From: Dipylidium caninum | Taxonomy: Eukaryota > Platyhelminthes > Cestoda > Cyclophyllidea > Dipylidiidae | Length of the DNA: 64,000 nt | NCBI GenBank assembly: GCA_017562135.1 | Contig: QEYB01001053.1 | Span: 930,001 to 994,000, forward strand | Direction of reading: 5' to 3' | Shown here: piece by piece, positions 1 to 10,579 of the stretch | Layout of the letters: each line of letters opens with the position of its first letter | Numbering within the stretch: position 1 is the stretch's first letter | Program-made: the position numbers and the translations under genes | The notes under the pieces: generated by a model | The model's input: the letters and a program-made list of their open reading frames with translations, nothing else | Database searches by the model: none | Told to the model about the DNA's origin: nothing

Positions 1-526
1 TGGATATTTTGTGGCGGACCAGGCTCTGGAAGAAAATACGAAGCCGAGAAGTGAAGAGGCAACAGGCTACCTGACTGTGTGCCACGTGGCGGGGAGGGGA
101 AATGGGGGAAAGGGAGATAGAGGGGATGGGAGGGGTGGGAGAGGACGTCGATGCCCACAAGGTGACAACTCTGTGGTGAGAACAGATGTGGTGGAAGTGT
201 GGACGCCTCGATTCTGCTCCTGCGCAAACTGTCTCAGTGATGACATGCTGTCTGCATTGTTGGTCGGGTGACATCCACGAAAGGCCTGCAAGCATGAGAC
301 GGACTCAGAGTGGTTTGCTGAGTCCACGCCCTCGGCTTGGCTGCTCAAGGCAAAGAGGGCTCAAAGGTCGTCGGGGGCGGTAAGTAGCGAGGGAGTGTAG
401 GAGAAGGCGGCCTAGCACCGCAACCCATCACTTACTCTTCCTTGACTCCGATGCCAACACGTCGCCTCGAGCAGACGAGACGAGGAGCAGCACCAGTGAG
501 GAGAGCAGGCACAACTTTGACCACAT
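1..526 (-). CDS. Secreted FN3-domain protein, left copy (partial, 5' end only)
   Basis: Inverted copy of the complete gene at 4017-5512, read leftwards. Exon 1 is complement(436..526): start codon at 524-526, a hydrophobic leader, and a GT donor at 434-435. Exon 2 starts at 25 after an AG at 26-27 and runs off the window after 25 bases, so only the first residues of the FN3 domain are visible. Exon 1 is identical base for base to that of the right copy over its 91 nt. The intron is longer (410 against 302 nt) because of about 110 extra bases around 275-385. The product should be exported. Whether the rest is intact cannot be seen. The identity of exon 1, while the intron and upstream DNA have drifted, suggests selection or gene conversion (inference). 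Confidence 0.75.
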
Positions 527-575
527 TCCTGTGTATACAACTTGAGTTGACTCCCAACACGTCGTGGTTCTCATC

Positions 576-600
576 TATTTATGCTCGAGGCTCAACCAAT
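576..600 (-). promoter_or_regulatory. Core promoter of left FN3 gene copy (TATA-like box and CCAAT)
   Basis: On the minus strand an ATAAATA box (576-582) lies 50 bases upstream of the start codon, with an inverted CCAAT box (CCAAT on the plus strand, 596-600) just before it. The same two elements sit at the same spacing in the right copy. Function is inferred from motif and position only. Confidence 0.5.
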
Positions 601-1370
601 CAGCATGTCGCCTTTATGGGCAGAGAGCGCACCCCAGTACAACTGGAAAAATCGGCACACCCCGACAAACAGATGCAGTGATGACCACCCGCAACTGACG
701 CCGCCATGCGGCAACACCACACACCACTTCCCCGCATATGTCCACAGCTGCGACTGTCTTCTGCCAGGTCTTGAGGAGAAGTAAGGACCTCTTCGCCACG
801 CGCCTCCATGGTGTCAAATTCCAGCGCAGGTGCTGCATTCTCGCAGCGAAACACGTCTGGTTCAGCGAGTCAGTGGGAGCCCCCATCACTCGCGTCACTC
901 TGTCGCCCTCGTAAGTGGAAGTGGACGCACGCGAGGCGATATGGCATTCGACAGAATGTATTAAGTCGGCGGTGAAGTGGCGTTTGAATGGGTGAGGTGT
1001 CGGTAACACCGCGTGGCTTATGAGAAGGAGCGGTAGGAGAGGCGCTTCCCCCAAAATATTGTTGTGGGATGAGGGAAACGGGCGCATGCCTCGTCCACAT
1101 GAACCACAACGTCAATCGCGTTAGCAGTTGATCCGCGTCAGCCGCACTTTCACGGCCGCACTTCTTCCTCTTCCTTTTCTGCTCAAATTGGTTTGGGCAG
1201 CCCGTGTGCTTGCAAATGGACACGATAAACTACTATTACATATCGCAGCATCGCTCCGTGACAAGCCACTTCCCTCGCGCTGTCCCACGAGTTACTCTCG
1301 TCGTAGCTCAATCCCAACCGAGGAGATGCCACTCCTCTGTCACGAGCTTACCAACACCGCGTCAACTACC

Positions 1371-3079
1371 CCCCCCCCCCGACACATTAATTCGCCGTGC
1401 AGAGTCTCTTCCGCGTACATTGAGGTGCAGTCGAGGTGAACAATGCCATCCACCTACACACTCGGTGCGTCTCGGAGGTGCGATGAATGTTCGCGGTGGC
1501 AATTGCATAGCCCAGTCCTCGCAAGGGTGCCTCCACACGGCTTTCCAGGCGCCATGCACATTTGGATAGCATCGTCCTCAGTGCTGCCACGCAACAGGAG
1601 TCGGTCATTTGTACCTCGTGGTTCACTTGCCACCGCAAAGTGCCTCCTCCACTTCAGTGCCCACACAGCCCGTCGTGCACTCTTTACGAGGTACTCTTTT
1701 GCCCTCGGTGGCCTCGACGCCACACTGGAGTTGGGAAGGACGACGCATGGTCGTGTTGCTGCATGATTCCACACGCAAACGGTAGTTACCACGGGCACAA
1801 CCAACTGAGCCTTCATGCACCAGTGCAATACTTGGCTGAGGCTGTACCGGCAGCTATTCCATTCCAGAAGAAGCATTCATGGCATGTTCCACTGCAGTTT
1901 AGCCGTTATGGGCGGAGAGAAAAGGCAATCGGTGCGGTGTGGCAGCTCTTTGAATGGGGTAAGAGGAGGTTGTGCAACTCAGAATCACCAAACACCGTCG
2001 GGGAACCTCCTCGCCTCTAGTCTGAGGACGCCCACAAGTGTCTATGAACCGCATCTATGGTGAAACAGACGGAAGAGGAGAGGAGGAAGCACCGACTCGT
2101 CCATTTGCTGCCGGAGTATGCGGCGCTCAGCATTATCGCGCATTGTTTTCTCAAATTAAGCCTCCAATTTCACGTATTTCTAAAAGACTTTAAACTCAGT
2201 CTACTGTCCACTTTTCGAGTTTGCTCAGCCTAACCATCTCAATTTGGTAGAAATCTGGTTTAATTTTGCACAGAGGCGAAGCTCATGGCTGTAGGCCGGC
2301 GGAATGGGCACAGAGAATGGAAAGGGCGTTGAATAAAATGGGAGAAAAAAGACGCACTTTCCGTTTTTTTTATTATATTCAATCGGAATAACTTTCATTT
2401 GTGCCTCCTACATTTCGCCAATGAGTGAAGAAGTCACATATTCCATTTTAAGAAAAACAAAAACGCCTTATTTGAAGAGTTGATATACATTTCCAAGGAT
2501 TTAATGATCAATGTGGACGGAGTGAAAAAATTTCATGTGGCGGAGAAGTTAATTAATATGTCAAAATCAAGTGAGGCTTCGTGTGTTCGCCGTTCTGGAT
2601 TGTAGCTTCAGCATTGGTGGTTGTTCTTCCTTCTCATTTTCCCCCTGCAAGATATCAACGTCAGGACAGCAGGACTCCGGCGTTGTTGCGGTTGCGCCCT
2701 ACGCATTCCTCCATCTTACAAACATACTTGCCTTTTTTGTTGAAATTTCGGCTTACGAGTGCGTCCTGGCGGTGTTTCCTCATCTACCCGCTTGCTCCAT
2801 CGTTAGCGATCATCAAACAAAACTCGCTTTTCATCGCAAGTGATGATTTTGTGTAAAAAACGGTGGCAGCCGTGTACTGCGAAGGGAGCACGAGAGAGTC
2901 CAAACTGGCCGTTAACGTTCTTTCATCAACTGTTGCCTCACTTCATGCGACAGACACATCGGAGTGCGTTTAAATGGACACAAAACGGCATTTCTGATGT
3001 CGTCTCCACCTCCACGTACTCGGAGATGACTTTACACATGTACGCAACACGGTTTTGGTAGGCTCTAGGCTAACCAAAC
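1371..3079. other. Unique spacer between the arms of inverted repeat 1
   Basis: About 1.7 kb separating the two divergent gene copies. The left part is GC-balanced and the part from about 2140 is AT-rich. No open frame here has a recognisable domain or a convincing exon structure. It probably includes the distal upstream regions of both FN3 genes. Confidence 0.5.
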
Positions 3080-4434
3080 GCCAAATGCTCGGTTAAGGCG
3101 GTGCGGAGTGAAAGAGGGGTGGCATCTCCTGGGTTAGGATTGAGAGAGGGTGGGGGTGGAGCGTGCGACAATGTGAAGGAAGGAAGGGATTTGCCATGGG
3201 GTGATGCTGTGATATGCAATAGAAATTTATCGTGTCCATTTGCAAGCACACGGGCTGCCCAAACCAATTTGAGCAGAAAAGGAAGAGGAAGAAGTGCGGC
3301 CGTGAAAGTGCGGCTGACGCGGATCAACTGCTAACGCGATTGACGTTGTGGTTCATGTGGACGAGGCATGCGCCCGTTTCCCTCATCCCACAAAAATATT
3401 TTGGGGGAAGCGCCTCTCCTACCGCTCCTTCTCATAAGCCACGCGGTGTTACCGACACCTCACCCATTCAAACGCCACTTCACCGCCGACTTAATACATT
3501 CTGTCGAATGCCATATCGCCTCGCGTGCGTCCACTTCCACTTACGAGGGCGACAGAGTGACGCGAGTGATGGGGGCTCCACTGACTCGCTGAACCAGACC
3601 GTGTTTCGCTGCGAGAATGCAGCACCTGCGCTGGAATTTGACACCATGGAGGCGCGTGGCGAAGAGGTCCTTACTTCTCCTCAAGACCTGGCAGAAGACA
3701 GTCGCAGCTGTGGATATATGCGGGGAAGTGGTGTGTGGTGTTGCCGCATGGCGGCGTCAGTTGCGGGTGGGCAAATCTGGGTGGCTTGACGAGCTGAGGG
3801 GAGGACGATTTGGGTGCCTGGAGTGCCGAGACTTGCCTCCTTCCACCCTAAACTCAACTCGCACTACATCTCTTCGTCGGGGTGTGACGATTGGTCAGTT
3901 GTGCTGTCGTCCGCACCTTGCACTATTAAGGCGACATGCTGATTGGTTGAGCCTCGAGCATAAATAGATGAGAAACCACGACGTGTTGGGAGTCAACTCA
4001 AGTTGTATACACAGGAATGTGGTCAAAGTTGTGCCTGCTCTCCTCACTGGTGCTGCTCCTCGTCTCGTCTGCTCGAGGCGACGTGTTGGCATCGGAGTCA
4101 AGGAAGAGTAAGTGATGGGTTGCGGTGCTAGGCCGCCTTCTCCTACACACCCTCGCCAAGCTGTCACCCCACCAGCAAGGCCGACAGCATATCGTCACAG
4201 ACACTGTGTCGGCAAGAGCAGATTCGCAGCGTCCACACTTTCAATACTTTTGTTCTCACCACAGAGTTGTCACCTTGTGGGCATCGACGTCCTCTCCCAC
4301 CCCTCCCATCCCCTCTATCTCCCTTTCCCCCATTTCCCCTCCCCGCCACGTGGCACACAGTCAGGTAGCCTGTTGCCTCTTCACTTCTCGGCTTCGTATT
4401 TTCTTCCAGAGCCTGGTCCGCCACAAAATATCCA
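3080..4434. repeat. Inverted repeat 1, right arm
   Basis: Counterpart of 1-1370 in opposite orientation. It ends 25 bases inside exon 2 of the right FN3 gene copy only because the window starts there in the left copy, so the true duplicated unit is probably longer and may include the whole gene. It carries the promoter, exon 1 and intron 1 of the right copy. Confidence 0.9.
3941..3967 (+). promoter_or_regulatory. Core promoter of right FN3 gene copy (TATA-like box and inverted CCAAT)
   Basis: ATAAATA at 3960-3966, about 50 bases before the start codon at 4017, preceded by ATTGG (inverted CCAAT) at 3942-3946. Both are conserved in the left copy, which supports a real promoter and a short 5' UTR. 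Confidence 0.55.
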
Positions 4435-5512
4435 AGTGAAGTTGGTCAGCTCTCGAGAGGCCCTGTTGACGTGGAAGCCACCACTCAATGTGGACGGAAC
4501 TGTTGTCGGCTACTCCATCCTCTACGAGTACGCTGAACGAAAGCCGTGGAACCATGGGAGGACAAGCAAACTTCACTATGCTGTGCCAGTGAAAGAGGGT
4601 GCGCCCGGCTTGTACACAGCGGCTGCTGCGATCGTACGGCGGAGAGGAGACAACCAACTTGTGACGGGAGAATATGCCTTCCCCGACCTAATCGACCTGA
4701 GAGACGAAGGTGGGTGTGAAGGTGCTCGTGAGTTTGTCACAGCGCCGTCAGTCAGGCAGCGGAAGTCTTGACGATTTGCATGGATTCGGTGGTTGGTTTG
4801 GAGGTGCATTCGAAGTTGAGGTTGGATGAAATGAGGAGTGCATGGAGAGGGGGGAGTTGGAGGCGTTGGGGGAGTTGGGGTAGTTGGGGGAGCATTGATG
4901 AGGCAGAGATGAAAGGCGGAAGGAGGGTTTGGAGAGATGGGTGTGCCTGGTCTCGGTGGTTTCTCCGCTCTTCTTCTCATTCCATATCCACGGAATGGGC
5001 TACCTCGACTCTCCTGTTGAGTTGTGGTGTGGATGGACTTGGCGTGATGCATTTCAGGACGAAAGGAAGGTGACCAGGACTGGAATCCCGATGAATTCGG
5101 TGAGGAAGGAGAAGACACGGAGGAGGAGGATAACGGAGACGAAGAGCCGATCGAGGAGGAGGAGGATGTCGAAGGCGAGGAAAAGGAGGAGGAGGTGGAA
5201 GAAGAGGAGGATGAGGAGAACGAAGGTGAGGAGGAGGAGGGAGAGGAGGAAGAGGAGGATGTCGAAGGCGAGGAAAAGGAGGAGGAGGTGGAAGAAGAGG
5301 AGGATGAGGAGAACGAAGGTGAGGAGGAGGAGGCGGAGGAGGAAGAGCCGCAAGAGGTGAATGAGGAGAACGATTGGGAGTGGAAAGAGCAGCAAGGGGA
5401 CGAGGGACACATCGAGGAGGTAGAGCACGAGCATCCTGAAGAGAGAGGAGAGTGGGACGACGAATGGAACAATGATGCATCAGATGATGACGATGAAGAT
5501 CTTGATCCTTAA
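4017..5512 (+). CDS. Secreted fibronectin type III protein with polyacidic tail
   Basis: Exons 4017-4107, 4410-4709 and 5058-5512 join in phase (1, then 1) to give 281 residues. Exon 1 encodes a signal peptide (about residues 1-21, hydrophobic core LVLLLVSS). Exon 2 is one FN3 domain: PGPPQNIQVKL opens strand A, LLTWKPP carries the core tryptophan, GYSILYEY fits strand C, and PGLYTAAAAIV fits strand F. Exon 3 encodes about 150 residues made mostly of Glu and Asp, with a 31-residue unit repeated in tandem (period 93 nt, 5165 to 5258), ending in DLDP. There is no transmembrane or GPI signal, so it is probably secreted. The leader / FN3 / tail exon plan matches taeniid oncosphere antigens of the EG95/45W type, but the acidic tail does not, so homology is unproven. 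The start is chosen because it gives a leader and lies just after a TATA-like box. Confidence 0.8.
5160..5340 (+). repeat. Tandem 93-bp duplication inside the acidic exon
   Basis: Two nearly identical 93-nt units, each encoding EEDVEGEEKEEEVEEEE and following acidic residues. The period is a multiple of three, so the frame is kept. This is a typical expandable purine-rich coding repeat. Confidence 0.85.
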
Positions 5513-6474
5513 TGTCCCAGGACTCCAGATCCACTTTTAATCATCAATGCCATTCGCGCAAAATGTTGAGTTTTCCCCAAGTGACGCCTACTTCTACCCC
5601 CCTTCCTTTTTCACTTCCCTTTCTTCTTTCTCCACTAGTTCTCACTACTCCAACAGCACTTCACCTCATGCTTAACATTGTTCCGCCTTTGAGAGGTTTT
5701 GCTTCCAATCTCCTTCACCACCCCAACCACCTCCACCTCCACCTCCACTTCCTCCTGCCCCTTTCTCCTGCCCCTTTACCCTTCCCCTTTCTCCCTGCCT
5801 CCCTTCTCGCCTTCCTCATAATCAACTATTTCGAGTAATTGCTCGGCAACTCAGTTCTTCATGATTGCTCGTCTCACCGGAGGCTGTGGTGTTAGATATC
5901 ACAACCGCGATGTAGGTGGGTTCTTCTCCACTGACTTGGGTGAATCTTCATGTCTCCTCAAGGCAGCTTCGCGCTCTCTTTCCTGCTCCACGGGCCGTGT
6001 TCACTTCTTCGACTGCCGTGCATGGAGGTCGCCTGACTCGAGGCGTCGTTGGCCAAGTTGAGGCTCGTTCACGAGTCAAACGTCATGCTTGCTTGTTTGC
6101 CTAACATTTGCAACGACTCGGCGATGGCAGGTGGTCAGAGGTAGGGGAAGTTAGCCGTTTGAGTGGAAGATTCATGGTTCGGTGGCTCCTTCGTGAGCTG
6201 GTAAAATGGTAGTGGTGAAGGAGAGGACAGAAGTGGAGAGGAGAGACGAGGAGAGGGGAGTAGAGGAGAGTAGAGGAGAGGAGAGGCGAGGAGAGGCGAG
6301 GAGAGGCGAGGCGAGAAAAGGCGAGGAGAGGCGTCACCTGAGTGTTATTTGGCCAGGCATTCTCGCAGGCCTCGCTGCCTCGTGTCCTGACTGGTGGTGA
6401 GTGGAGGAGGTGCATTCGCCACGATCGTTTGCCGTGGCGGTCGGTAGTGTTGAAGCGCACACTCGACACTGGAA
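5513..6474. other. Region downstream of the FN3 gene with pyrimidine- and purine-rich tracts
   Basis: C/T-rich DNA (about 5580-5800), then an A/G-rich low-complexity tract at about 6225-6340 built from GAGGAGAGGCGAG-like units. I find no supported exon. A short hydrophobic frame (about 6347-6395, IWPGILAGLAAS) ahead of a GTGAGT donor could be a leader exon for the FN3-like piece that follows, but this is weak. Confidence 0.4.
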
Positions 6475-6834
6475 GTGGAGCCTGGTGCCCCCAAGTCATC
6501 ACCGTGTCAGTCCACGCCATTTCAGTGGACACAGTTAGTCTTGTCTGAGTGGAGTCTGCCTCCCCGTCATCGCCTCAAGCGCAGAGTGCCAAAACGCCGA
6601 TTAGAAGCTGCAGTTGCACTCGAACGAGGAGGACACATGCAGTCCACCAGCGCATTGAAGCAGACACACTCGGATTGAGCCTTCGGCATTGCGATTCCTC
6701 GACCGACGTTGAACACCTTCCCCACAGCGCTCACCTCGTCAGTCGTCACTATTTGGCTGATTCTCTTGAAAGCAGAGATGTTACTCCGACTCCCCCCAAC
6801 TCGTGCTGGATTGTCTTGCACCCGCGTGCATTGT
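6475..6834 (+). pseudogene. FN3-domain exon broken by single-base indels
   Basis: The start of an FN3 domain can be read across two frames: EPGAP, then QVITVSVHAISVDTVSLV, then EWSLPP. Together these supply the strand A prolines, the alternating strand A/B residues and the core W followed by PP, as in the intact exon at 4410. The first break falls in a C run (about 6488-6492) where one base appears missing; the second, near 6544, appears to be one extra base and creates an in-frame TGA. Frames then stay open to about 6834. Either this is a decayed member of the FN3 family or the assembly has indel errors here. The domain call rests on pattern only. Confidence 0.45.
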
Positions 6835-9235
6835 AAACGGTACAGAATAATTCCTTGCGAGGCATCACACGTTCCATAGATGCCGCGTCGGCGATGGTGG
6901 CGAAGAGCGCACACAAGACATTCGTGTGAAGATTGCTAACGACGGTGACAGTTCAATGGACGAGCCGACTTCGGCGAGAATGATGGGTGATTGGGCTCGC
7001 AATGAGGTAAAAGTGAAGCAATAAATGTTGGTGATGATTGTGATGATGCCACGCAGTCCACTTCGACTGAACAGCTGTTTTTTTGTCGGAAGTACCAGCT
7101 CTACCGTCGCATTGAATGATCACCGACTCTCTCCCCACATCGACGACGGAAACGTCTTGCAAGTTCAGAGAAGACGTTCGGACGAGGACTGCTTTTACGA
7201 GACCATCTCTCTCACCACTGGCTGTCAACCAGGCAGTCACGAAGCCTCTTCTCCCCCGCACGGTCACATGGCGCCGAGTCGCCTTGTGAGTCTCGAGACT
7301 GTCGCAGCCTGCGCGTCCGACTCGCCATGCGTCTCGTCCGAGGGCGCAGATGCACAGTCCGTGCCGACTCGTCTCCGTGCGGGAGTACCAGTGAGCATTT
7401 GGAGAGGCGGACATATCGTCTTCGAGTTGCGTTTCAGGTCGAGGATGATGCTTAAAGCCGGTTGTCGGAGGATGGATGAGATATTACAGCATGCCTCTTA
7501 TTTTTCTAACTGGAGAGTTGTGCCACATTAGCTTAGGAGGTAAACTAGGAAGTGGAAGTAGAAGCATCAAGGTGGAACGAATGAGGAGGACAGGCCTACT
7601 TCTATCATAACGAAAATAGTAATATCGAGGTCAGCCCCGTGCTTCACAATTGGGGCTAAACAGAGAGGAGCATCGACGAATACTGACACAACCTACCCTA
7701 GTAAAAGCACATGCGGCGTCTTAGAGATAAAATTCTGAACGGAAATTCTAGATGACACGACTCTAGGTATTCAAAATATCGGAACGCGCCTATCAAACTA
7801 CCCTCCGAGAAGCGACTGAAGAGGTAACCCTCCACAGGCGAATTACTTGTTACCTGAACTGCGCTTCCTGGTGGCAGAGAAGGAGGAGTTTGCAATATGA
7901 GCCAAGAATTCGAGGTTGTCCAAGCCTGGATAAGACAAAAGAGATATATGACTGCACCTGCCATAGTGACGCACCGAGGCAACAAGCGTGGACAAGTGCA
8001 GATCTGCAGGGGATGCAACCATATCGTGTGAGTACTTGTGAGTACTGCACCAAAGGGAAGAGGAGAAGGACTTGTCAGGCAGTAGGAGGACTGAGGAAAA
8101 GCGGCAACTGAGGAACGAGTGCGGACGACTTGCCTGGGTGCTTCTTCTTGACGTGACTTTCCAGGTGACGATGCTAAGAGGAACCGTCTAAGATCATGAC
8201 GCTTTGGCTGAGTGGAAGGGAGTGTGGTGAAGGGTCGAGGACACCAGTAATGATCGAAATGCGACCTCTGTTGGGTTGCTGGCTTCAGGAAGTGCACTCG
8301 AAAAGTGCACAAATATACCTCTGTCGAAGTGACTCTCATCCACGAGCCGCGTTATCTTTCCCTACCCGAGGAGGGAGGAAAGAGGGAAGCATTGGACTTC
8401 AAACGGTTGCCAGAGTCCATTTGACTGCAGGGACGCCACCACTACCACCGCGTGTCTGTCCTCAATACCCCTCGGGTGTTGTGTCCGCCCCTGAGGACTT
8501 CGTGAGGCATTGTCAACCACGGCGTCAGGCCTGCTGAGGCATTTGTAGGTCCACGCGCAGAAACGTAGGCGTGCAGATGAGCCAAGTGAAGCGATATGAG
8601 GCTGATCGACCAGCGGAGGTGAAGCGGACTTGGAGTTGTGTCCCTACATTCAAACTTACCATTTGGTTTTGAAATATTCAGACACTTCTTGCAGCGAGGT
8701 GCGAATAGCAATCAAATATCTCCCCCAATCTCTGTGCGGGTGTTGTGGCTCCTCGTATGCACCATCGGTTAGGGGACCGAGATGCCTTGAATGTTACGAT
8801 CCTCGGTACTCCGCCCCTCTTTCCCTCCACCCTGGCATATTTGGCCTCTCACGTTCTGCGACAAGCGGGGCAGCGTTAAGTGGCAAAGTGTGCCATCAGC
8901 GGGCAGTGATAGTTCATAGGCAAGAGGAGCCTCTTATGGGGGTTTGGGGAGAAAATGTCGAGGGAGCAACGATTTCGCAACGCGTCTTCTTATCCACCGT
9001 CTTATTTAATGTCCGGCTGAGAGTGTCTATGCGGGTAAATTGTATTGTTTGTGGGCAGATGGCCACCTTAATGAATTTGCTTGATTTGAATGCCATTCTC
9101 GGGCGATTTCACGTTATGAACGCCTGCTCGGAAAGACCTGTTTAGTGCGCGTCTTCTCACGATTAAGGCGTTTTAGGAGTTTTGGGCCAAAAATGCTCCT
9201 GCTCTCCTAATCGGTGGTCGTTTTGCATTTGTTAG
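6835..9235. other. Stretch with no assigned gene upstream of the 9236-9526 exons
   Basis: GC-rich to about 8600, then AT-richer. Long frames exist on both strands (for example 7698-8339 minus and 7025-7531 plus), but they look like chance openings in GC-rich DNA with no recognisable domain. Missing upstream exons of the gene ending at 9526 should lie here or beyond. I could not identify them. Confidence 0.35.
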
Positions 9236-9526
9236 CCTCCTTTACCCTGATCTTTGCCGCACCGAAACTGCCCAACCTCTGTCCGGGTGTCGTGGACCCT
9301 CGTGTTCACCTTGTCAAGAGTCTGGAGACCCTGTGCCGACGCTACCCCACCAAGGTAATTGTCTATCCACGTCAGAATTCTACCCCCTGGGTGTACTTGC
9401 AGCCAGGGTGAATAAGTGAGGACGACTGTGTTGTAGATTTCGGGCCAACTGAGGAGTAGCTTGTCGGACGAGGCGAAGCGCACACTGGAGGCCTACTGCG
9501 CTCAGGCGATGGTGCAGTTGGAGTGA
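9236..9526 (+). CDS. Last two exons of an unidentified protein (HEAT-type C-terminus possible)
   Basis: Exon 9236-9354 (acceptor GTTAG, donor AAG/GTAATT) and final exon 9437-9526 (acceptor TTGTAG) join in phase 0 and end in TGA. The joined frame reads through DPRVHLVKSLETLCRRYP and ISGQLRSSLSDEAKRTLEAY. These amphipathic helices with a short gap resemble the extreme C-terminus of importin-beta-like HEAT proteins such as importin 4/5, which also end with 'L-S-x-E' followed by a short helix. That resemblance is weak and I do not name the gene. Clean splice sites, matching phase and codon-like composition make these exons credible. The 5' part of the gene is not found. Confidence 0.5.
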
Positions 9527-10579
9527 ATAGCTCACATCTCGCCCCTTCCCTTCACATGCGTTCTTCCACCACTTTCTCTGCATTTTGGTCCTTAACTACC
9601 TGTCTGCTCGCATTTTTAAGTGATTTTGATCCGAAAGTTTCTCTACTTCTTCTTCTACTACTTGCACTACTTTACTTCTTCTTCTTCTACTTCTACTTCT
9701 ATACCCCCTTTTTATTGGGCCCCTGTGGATTTGCCAACCTCTGCCACCACTCGTCTTTTCATTCCATTCTTCAGATTCTTCCGCTACCTGGTTATATTTT
9801 GTCTGTGTTTATATGGAAAGATGAAGCACGCGCGCTTGAGATGAAGCAGTCTCTTTTCCTAGTGCCCTCTCTATTCTTGTCCCTCGGGTGAAGAGGAGGA
9901 GGCAGTGGAGAGTGTCCTTGACGCACGAGACTCGTGAGACTCGTTGACGTTGGCAGCAACGACGGTGTGTGATTGGGGGCTCGTGAGTAACATGAAGTCA
10001 ACGAAACCACCCTGTTTAACCGTTTTTTTTTTTCAAATATTTGTCTCAAGCGGGTGTTGAAGGCGGCCGCGTGTGAAGTGTGAGTGGAGTGGACTGCCTT
10101 CCCCAACCGGGTGTGTTTTGTCGTTGCCTTGCCTACTTTGGAAGTGAGTGATGTGCAGAACAAAGGATATTCTCAATGTGTATTTGCGCTGTTGGCCACG
10201 TGAGCAAATGCCTTGATATGAGTGGTTGGGCGGACTGGGGTTGGGCGAAGTTGCGTCCCATTTGCCAGGGAAGAGACTGTGAGTAGTGCCCACGGCATAA
10301 CTTGAGGGATGAACTTCGTTTTGGCGACTACGGCCATGAAGAGAGTCGCGGATGCCGAGCCACAATGGCTCGGATGACGTGGCGGTGAGTTGAATTACGA
10401 TTGTGTCCAAGATTCTTGTGGCTACGAGGCTTCTTATCCTCGAGAGCGACAGTCTGTGATCCCTCGGAGGAGACGTGTGAAGCTCTGGTTGTGGTGCCCA
10501 CGACGAGACGAGACGAGACGAGACGAGACGAGGGGGGGGGGTGGGGGAGGGGGGAGTTTGCGTCATCGTGGCGTTTTAG
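9527..10579. other. Intergenic DNA with (TTC/TAC)n and (ACGAG)n plus G-run repeats
   Basis: A pyrimidine microsatellite of TTC and TAC units lies at about 9650-9705. At 10501-10532 an ACGAG pentamer is repeated, running straight into a G-rich run (10533-10556) able to form a G-quadruplex. No exon is supported. Confidence 0.5.

Larger units (their letters stand above)
1..1370. repeat. Inverted repeat 1, left arm
   Basis: Reverse complement of about 3080-4434. Base 1 pairs with base 4434. Similarity is very high over 780-1230 and around exon 1, and fades out near 1370 (a shared 'gagatgccac' at about 1322 is among the last clear matches). There are indels between the arms: the left intron is longer, and the left arm lacks roughly 70-100 bases present at about 3772-3925. 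The arm holds the promoter, exon 1, intron 1 and exon 2 start of the left FN3 gene copy, so this is a head-to-head gene duplication rather than a transposon. The outer end may continue beyond the window. Confidence 0.9.

Noticed and set aside
1..4434. Inverted repeat 1 considered as terminal inverted repeats of a DNA transposon
   Set aside because: The arms contain a host gene's promoter and exons, the spacer has no transposase, and the arm ends are not short defined termini.
4576..5472. 298-residue Ser-rich open frame on the minus strand
   Set aside because: It is the antisense of the polyacidic exon and FN3 exon of the plus-strand gene; GAG/GAA repeats read backwards give Ser/Thr-rich frames without stops.
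7698..8339. 213-codon minus-strand frame
   Set aside because: No domain, no splice support, unlike coding composition; long chance frames are expected in GC-rich DNA.
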